Positions 5,268-9,366 of a stretch of 9,366 nt of DNA are shown piece after piece. Position 1 is the first letter of the stretch; each line of letters opens with the position of its first letter. The translations under genes were made by a program, and so were the position numbers. Origin of the DNA: an uncultured Clostridium sp. (lineage in GTDB: Bacteria; Bacillota; Clostridia; TANB77; CAG-508); contig CAMCHB010000040.1 in NCBI GenBank assembly GCA_945874585.1, positions 1 to 9,366 of the forward strand, written 5' to 3'. Under the pieces are notes generated by a model. That model was not told the origin of the DNA and did no database searches. It saw only the letters and a list, made by a program, of their open reading frames with translations.

Positions 5268-6494
5268 CTATTGATTTGCATCAACAAAATTTAATGGTTG
5301 AACATATTCACCATTTACTCGAACTTCAAAATGTGCATGAGGTCCTGTAGCATAACCTGTCATGCCAACTTTCAAAACAGGATCTCCTTTCTTAACTTGC
5401 TGTCCTACTGTCACTAAGATTTCGCTACCATGAGCATACAAGGTAGATACACCACCTCCATGATCAATGATAACCATGTTGCCATATGCCTTGTTAAAAC
5501 CAGCTTTAATTACTACTCCATCATTGGCTGCAATAAAGTTTGCTCCAATTGGTGCTCCAATATCGGTACCAGTATGCAATTTATAAATTCCTGTTACAGG
5601 GTGTACACGCATACCAAATGGAGATGTAATTCTTGTATAGCCAGGCACTGGCCATGCCATAACGCCTCCCACATAATCTGTTCCAATATTGGCTGTTGTT
5701 AGCATAACAATTTCTTTTTCAATGTTGCGCATTTCAACCATACTTTGGTCAATCTGTTCTTGCAAATCTTTTTCTTTTTTTGTTAAATTAGTCACATAGT
5801 TATTTTTGACAACTAAAGTGTTTTCGAGAATAATTTGTGTTCTTTCTACTTCATCTTTTGCTTGTTTGTACTGCTCCATTTGATTGTTCAATTCTTGTTT
5901 TTGCTCAGCAATTTGATTGCGTTGTTGCTCCACATCATCCAATGCTTGTTCATCGTATTTTGCAATTTCCGTAATTAAATAATAACGAGATAAGAAATCA
6001 CTGATACTGGTTGCATTAAGCAATACGTCTAAATATTTGTTTTGTCCAATTTCATACAAAGCCACCAATCTTTTTTCCAATGCCTTTTTTTGTGATTCAT
6101 ATTCTTTTTCTTTTTGTCCTAATTCTTGCTCAATACGTGCCATTGATTCTTTCAAATTAGAAACTTGCAAATTCACACGATCAATACGCATTTGATAATC
6201 TAATGTTTTTTCATTTAATGCTTCAATTTCTTTCATGGTATCGGATAAATCTGTTTGTACATTGGTTAATTCACTGTTAGAGTCGTCTACCGAATCTTTG
6301 ATTTGATCATGCGTTGTCTGTAGTTCGTTGACCGTGTTTTGAACGATACCATTTTGCATCACCTGATTGTTGGTTGTATTGATATTGTTTGCATTTTCAT
6401 TACTTGTATTTGCCATTTCTTGTGCATGAGTTCTAGAATAAATGGATAAAATCAGCACAAGAACTGTTATTAGCGTTATGATTTTATTCTTCAT
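5268..6494 (-). CDS. PcsB-like murein hydrolase B: coiled coil plus M23 peptidase
   Basis: This 408-residue secreted protein is the first of two paralogous peptidoglycan hydrolases behind ftsX. It has a signal peptide (about 1-24, likely cleavage THA/QE), an N- and T-rich stretch to about residue 50, a coiled coil at about 52-265 and a canonical M23 domain at about 276-402. The domain includes ITSPFGMR (289-296), HTGTD (His307, Asp311), YAHG (His355) and HAH (His386, His388), so zinc ligands and the catalytic His are all present. The coiled-coil hot spot KYLDVLLN ... SRYYLITEIAKYD (153-181) matches hydrolase A closely. AAGGAG lies nine bases before the ATG at 6494. The gene starts 16 bases after the ftsX stop. 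Position and architecture point to a hydrolase that is held inactive until the extracellular domain of FtsX engages its coiled coil; that mechanism is known for the family and inferred here. Confidence 0.92.
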   Translation of the reverse strand: MKNKIITLITVLVLILSIYSRTHAQEMANTSNENANNINTTNNQVMQNGIVQNTVNELQTTHDQIKDSVDDSNSELTNVQTDLSDTMKEIEALNEKTLDYQMRIDRVNLQVSNLKESMARIEQELGQKEKEYESQKKALEKRLVALYEIGQNKYLDVLLNATSISDFLSRYYLITEIAKYDEQALDDVEQQRNQIAEQKQELNNQMEQYKQAKDEVERTQIILENTLVVKNNYVTNLTKKEKDLQEQIDQSMVEMRNIEKEIVMLTTANIGTDYVGGVMAWPVPGYTRITSPFGMRVHPVTGIYKLHTGTDIGAPIGANFIAANDGVVIKAGFNKAYGNMVIIDHGGGVSTLYAHGSEILVTVGQQVKKGDPVLKVGMTGYATGPHAHFEVRVNGEYVQPLNFVDANQ

Positions 6495-6510
6495 GTCAAT
6501 ACGCTCCTTA

Positions 6511-7401
6511 TTACACCTTCAAATACCTTCTCATTGACATAGCACTACCAATTATTCCAATTCCAATTCCTAATAAAGCATACACAATAATAATAAGTGA
6601 GAATAAATCTTGGAAACTTAATAAGTTGAATCCTATAATATTATTTAAGGAAGATCCCACGATTCGGCTTGAAATCATATTATAAGCTAATCCGATTAAA
6701 ACAACAGATAGCATGGATGCAATTGTTCCTATAATAATACCTTCTACCACAAATGGTGCTCGGATAAAGCTATTGGTAGCACCTATGTATTTCATAATAG
6801 AAATTTCTTTTCTTCTTGCATGTACAGTTAATTTGATAGTATTTCCAATAATGAAGATAGAAATTAAGATAAGCAAAACTAAAATAATTCCTGTAATAAT
6901 ATTGATTGTATTACCAAGTGATACTAATTTTTCTGTTGTTTCATCACTACTGTTGATATTTTTTACATTATCCAATTTATTGATTTCGTCTTGTACTTGT
7001 GCACTCTTTTGTAAATCTGTCAATTTTACAATATAAGAAGCTGGGAAAATATCCATTCCATTTAAAATTTCTTGATTGCTTTTTAATACTTCCTTCATTT
7101 GATTTAAAGCTTGCTCTTTTGTCTTATATTGAGCGGTATTAACACCATCAATGGATAAGATCTCTTGGCCTAGTTGCTTGATTTGTTCATCGGTTGCATC
7201 ATTTTGGATAAATACTTCGATTGCTTGTGAAGATTCTACCTGGTCAATAGCATTACGAATGTTTTTTCCTACTACAAAGAAAATACCAAATATCAACATG
7301 GTTGCACACATAATGGCTAAACAGGAAAATGTTGATTTTTTGTTTTTGAAAACATTTCGAAATCCTTCTCCTATTAGATATCCTAATATATTATATTTCA
7401 T
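6511..7401 (-). CDS. ftsX: Cell division protein FtsX (ABC transporter-like permease)
   Basis: This 296-residue membrane protein pairs with FtsE to transmit ATP hydrolysis to cell-wall hydrolases outside the cell. Transmembrane helices are seen at about residues 27-45, 164-188, 217-241 and 264-288, with a large extracellular loop (about 46-160) between the first two, as in FtsX. The segment ARRKEISIMKYIGATNSFIR (185-204) is the family's cytoplasmic coupling region, and the protein ends in the typical RRYLKV. The frame could begin at GTG 7413 or ATG 7407, but only ATG 7401 has a proper ribosome binding site (AAGGTGG, eight bases upstream), so it is chosen. It overlaps the ftsE end by 11 bases, which implies translational coupling. 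The extracellular loop is the predicted contact for the two hydrolases encoded next. Confidence 0.95.
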   Translation of the reverse strand: MKYNILGYLIGEGFRNVFKNKKSTFSCLAIMCATMLIFGIFFVVGKNIRNAIDQVESSQAIEVFIQNDATDEQIKQLGQEILSIDGVNTAQYKTKEQALNQMKEVLKSNQEILNGMDIFPASYIVKLTDLQKSAQVQDEINKLDNVKNINSSDETTEKLVSLGNTINIITGIILVLLILISIFIIGNTIKLTVHARRKEISIMKYIGATNSFIRAPFVVEGIIIGTIASMLSVVLIGLAYNMISSRIVGSSLNNIIGFNLLSFQDLFSLIIIVYALLGIGIGIIGSAMSMRRYLKV

Positions 7402-8077
7402 GATCATAACCACCTTTTTTATCGTCTCTTATAATTACACCTTGATGAATCTCAATCACTCTCTTTTTCATTTTGTCTACAATATCCTTGGCATGAGTAG
7501 CCACTACAACAGTGGTGCCTCTCATATTGATATCATTTAACAAATTCATAATATCCCATGCCGTATCTGGATCCAAATTACCAGTTGGCTCATCTGCAAT
7601 AATCATTGCTGGATTGTTCACCAAGGCTCTGGCCAAAGAAACTCTTTGTTGTTCTCCACCAGATAGTTCTTCTGGATACATTTTTGCCTTGTGGCTTAAA
7701 CCAACTAAGGATAACACCATTGGCACTTGTCTACGAATATGCCTTGGAGTTGCTCGAACGACATGCATGGCGAATGCAACATTGTCATACACTGTTTTGT
7801 CTGGTAACAAACGGAAATCCTGGAAAACGACTCCCATACTTCTTCTTAGATAAGGAATACGGCTTTGTTTTAAAAAGGTCGTGTCTTTTCCATTGATGAT
7901 AATATTTCCTTTGGTAGGTTCTTCTTCTTTTAGAATCATTTTAATAATTGTTGATTTTCCAGAACCTGAAGGTCCAACCAAAAAAGCGAAATCGCCTTTA
8001 TCAATTTTAAAATTTGCCTGTTTAACAGCAACTGTACCTGTGTCATATGTTTTTGAAACATTTTTAAATTCTATCAT
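7391..8077 (-). CDS. ftsE: Cell division ATP-binding protein FtsE
   Basis: This 228-residue cytoplasmic ABC ATPase powers the FtsEX complex. All ABC motifs are present: Walker A GPSGSGKST (35-43), Q-loop Gln86 in VVFQDFRLL, signature LSGGEQQR (138-145), Walker B AMIIADEPTGNLD (157-169) and the H-loop His195 in ATHAKD. The FQDFRLL sequence and length are typical of FtsE rather than of LolD-type or other exporters, and the next gene is ftsX. GAGGAG lies six bases before ATG 8077. It is the first gene of the operon, with a promoter at 8124-8152. Confidence 0.97.
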   Translation of the reverse strand: MIEFKNVSKTYDTGTVAVKQANFKIDKGDFAFLVGPSGSGKSTIIKMILKEEEPTKGNIIINGKDTTFLKQSRIPYLRRSMGVVFQDFRLLPDKTVYDNVAFAMHVVRATPRHIRRQVPMVLSLVGLSHKAKMYPEELSGGEQQRVSLARALVNNPAMIIADEPTGNLDPDTAWDIMNLLNDINMRGTTVVVATHAKDIVDKMKKRVIEIHQGVIIRDDKKGGYDHEI

Positions 8078-8123
8078 TATTTTCTCCTCGAAATGAATAT
8101 TCTATTTATTTTCATACACAATT

Positions 8124-8152
8124 ATCATAACAATAAAAAAATACAATTGCAA
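8124..8152 (-). promoter_or_regulatory. Promoter of the ftsEX-hydrolase operon
   Basis: On the - strand TTGCAA (8147-8152) is separated by 17 bases from TATGAT (8124-8129), which matches the -10 consensus at five of six positions. Transcription would start near 8117, leaving an untranslated leader of about 40 bases before ftsE. The -35 box matches at four of six positions. No other credible pair is seen in this gap. Confidence 0.6.
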
Positions 8153-8164
8153 TATATAAAAGAC

Positions 8165-8220
8165 AAAAAAACAATATAAATTTCATGATTTTCATGCATT
8201 TATATTGTTTTTCTTTTTTT
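8165..8220 (-). terminator. Bidirectional hairpin terminator between pdaA and ftsE
   Basis: The arm 8167-8181 pairs with 8198-8212 over 15 perfect base pairs, and an inner CATG/CATG pairing (8184-8187 with 8193-8196) extends the stem. Both strands carry T-runs after the hairpin: a run of seven T on the - strand, and TTTTT-C-T7 on the + strand. It lies about 60 bases after the deacetylase stop and separates that gene from ftsE. There is no + strand gene for it to serve. Confidence 0.8.
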
Positions 8221-8274
8221 CTCTCTTTTTTTATCAAATTCTATTCTTCTAAAAGGTAATTTCACATTTCTTTT

Positions 8275-9090
8275 TTATCTTTCAAATTCATCCAAGCTTT
8301 TAAATTCATAACCTTGCTCTCTTGCCCCCTGAATAATAGCCTCTAATGCATTGCAATTATCCGCCGAATTTCCATGTAGTAGAATAACAGCACCTGCATG
8401 TAAATTATCCAGCACTCTTGATTTGGCATATTCTACACCTTTTTGCTGTTTTTCATTCCAATCATCATAAGCCAGTGACCACATAACCGTTCGATATCCC
8501 AGTGAATTGGTTAAAGCTAAAGTGCGTTGGCTGTATTCCCCTTTTGGTGGTCTTAGATATTTCATTTCATAATGAAATTTTTCATACACAGTTTGGTGTA
8601 AATCCATCACTTCTTTTCTTAGCTTATCATCGTCTAATGAAGGCATACTATAGTGATTGACCGTATGGTTTCCCACAATATGTCCACCATCTATCATCTT
8701 TTTTACCAGTTCTGGTTGAGAATTTAAATAATGGGCCGTTATGAAAAAGGTAGCTTTGACTTGGTTCTTTTGCAATGTCTCTAAAATTTTATCGGTATAT
8801 CCCGCTTCATAGCCTTCATCAAATGTTAGATAAATTTTTTTACTCTCTGGATTCCCCATTGCAATCCCATTAGCCTCATCTATATACGCCTTATTTTTGC
8901 TTCCCAAATCTGGCTGTTTATGATCCTTTTCACGTTTGATTCCCCATCCAATTTTTTGGTTGCTAAGAGAGGTTTTGGTTTCTGAACTAGCTAGAACTGT
9001 ATCCCCTTGAAAATGCAAAATACTAACCGCAAATAGAACCATCACAACCGATAGCATGGATAACATCACATACTCACTTCGAATTTTCAC
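8275..9090 (-). CDS. pdaA: PdaA-type polysaccharide deacetylase (muramyl de-N-acetylase family)
   Basis: Numbering here starts from the ATG at 9096 (273 residues). The protein has an N-terminal hydrophobic segment (about 9-29, signal anchor or signal peptide with possible cleavage VLA/SS) and a NodB-type deacetylase domain. Motifs are TFDEG (91-95, Asp93 catalytic base), HTVNH (His144, His148 metal ligands), RPPKGEYS (182-189), SLAYDDW (207-213) and ILLHGNS (238-244, His241). WGIKR, SLGYRTVMWSL and the QKG element after DDW are hallmarks of PdaA, which removes acetyl from muramic acid in the path to muramic delta-lactam of spore cortex. Whether this organism sporulates is not shown. AAGGAGG (9099-9105) is only two bases from the ATG at 9096 but eight from the GTG at 9090, so I prefer the GTG start (271 residues); the two differ by two codons. 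No convincing promoter is seen upstream. Confidence 0.88.
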   Translation of the reverse strand: MKIRSEYVMLSMLSVVMVLFAVSILHFQGDTVLASSETKTSLSNQKIGWGIKREKDHKQPDLGSKNKAYIDEANGIAMGNPESKKIYLTFDEGYEAGYTDKILETLQKNQVKATFFITAHYLNSQPELVKKMIDGGHIVGNHTVNHYSMPSLDDDKLRKEVMDLHQTVYEKFHYEMKYLRPPKGEYSQRTLALTNSLGYRTVMWSLAYDDWNEKQQKGVEYAKSRVLDNLHAGAVILLHGNSADNCNALEAIIQGAREQGYEFKSLDEFER

Positions 9091-9174
9091 CTCCATACCC
9101 TCCTTCTCCGTAAGAATTGTATTGTATAGTATGAAGATTTTTGGAAAAATAGAACTGTTATTTAGAAGTAGGTA

Positions 9175-9366
9175 TTAAAATCGTACAATTTTATTATAAG
9201 TTTCAATGGCAAAATTATCGGTCATACCAGATATGTAATAAATAATAGCTTTATTGTATTCTTTTTCATTTTCCATATGAAATACAATATCATTTTTCAT
9301 TTGACTATCTCTTTCCAAGTTCCAGTAGCGTCTAATCCATTCTTCAAAACTTCCGATTAAATCTGG
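9175..9366 (-). CDS. dgt: dGTPase-like HD phosphohydrolase, C-terminal end (partial)
   Basis: The last 63 residues of a protein that enters from the right edge of the window end at TAA (9175-9177). The tail contains YYISGMTDNFAIETY (43-57 of the fragment), which is the conserved C-terminal signature of deoxyguanosine triphosphate triphosphohydrolases (Y-I-x-G-M-T-D-x-F-A). These cytoplasmic enzymes split dNTP into deoxynucleoside and triphosphate. The HD metal-binding motifs lie outside the window, so activity cannot be judged. It is 84 bases upstream of the deacetylase start on the same strand. Whether the two are co-transcribed is unclear, since no terminator is visible between them. Confidence 0.8.
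   Translation of the reverse strand, partial: PDLIGSFEEWIRRYWNLERDSQMKNDIVFHMENEKEYNKAIIYYISGMTDNFAIETYNKIVRF

Noticed and set aside
7151..7540. Open frames on the + strand opposite ftsX and ftsE (also 6713-7036, 7512-7853, 7606-7896, 7881-8096)
   Set aside because: All lie antisense to strongly conserved ftsEX sequence, with no family motif of their own.
9106..9174. Possible promoter for the deacetylase (a TACAAT box on the - strand)
   Set aside because: No acceptable -35 box is found at 16-18 bases, and AT-rich DNA gives such -10 matches by chance.

Overview
The window looks like a stretch of a low-GC Bacillota (Firmicutes) chromosome. The base composition is strongly AT-rich, AGGAGG-type ribosome binding sites precede most genes, all three tRNA genes encode their 3' CCA, and the gene set is typical Gram-positive cell-wall machinery. 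TGA, TAA and TAG all serve as stops. Clostridia or a related Bacilli lineage is my best guess, and nothing here fixes the genus.

Positions 1-890 are read on the + strand. They hold the tail of an unrecognised gene (1-126), a 57-residue membrane protein with a TTG start (171-344), an AT-rich spacer with a hairpin, and a strong consensus promoter (490-518). That promoter drives a tRNA-Val(UAC), tRNA-Asp(GUC), tRNA-Phe(GAA) operon, which ends in an intrinsic terminator (813-841). All protein genes to the right of this point are on the - strand, so the tRNA operon converges on the last of them.

Read on the - strand from right to left, the window holds: the C-terminal end of a dGTPase-like HD hydrolase (9175-9366); a PdaA-type polysaccharide deacetylase (8275-9090) followed by a hairpin terminator; a promoter (8124-8152); the tightly packed operon ftsE, ftsX, PcsB-like hydrolase B (M23), PcsB-like hydrolase A (M23); an AT-rich hairpin (3954-3985); a second unit with a CtpA/CtpB-type S41 protease and an AMP-forming acyl-CoA ligase; and a terminator whose stem contains the ligase stop codon.

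The functional theme is controlled cleavage and modification of peptidoglycan. The FtsEX ABC complex is known to switch on coiled-coil murein hydrolases of the PcsB/EnvC/CwlO kind. Here two such hydrolases follow ftsX directly. A periplasmic-type PDZ protease, of a family that degrades cell-wall hydrolases in other bacteria, lies next door, and a muramyl de-N-acetylase lies upstream. The most notable point is the tandem pair of FtsX-partner hydrolases. Their coiled-coil hot spot (31 of 41 residues identical by my count) is more conserved than their catalytic domains. I see no mobile element, CRISPR array, phage gene or clearly new multigene system.
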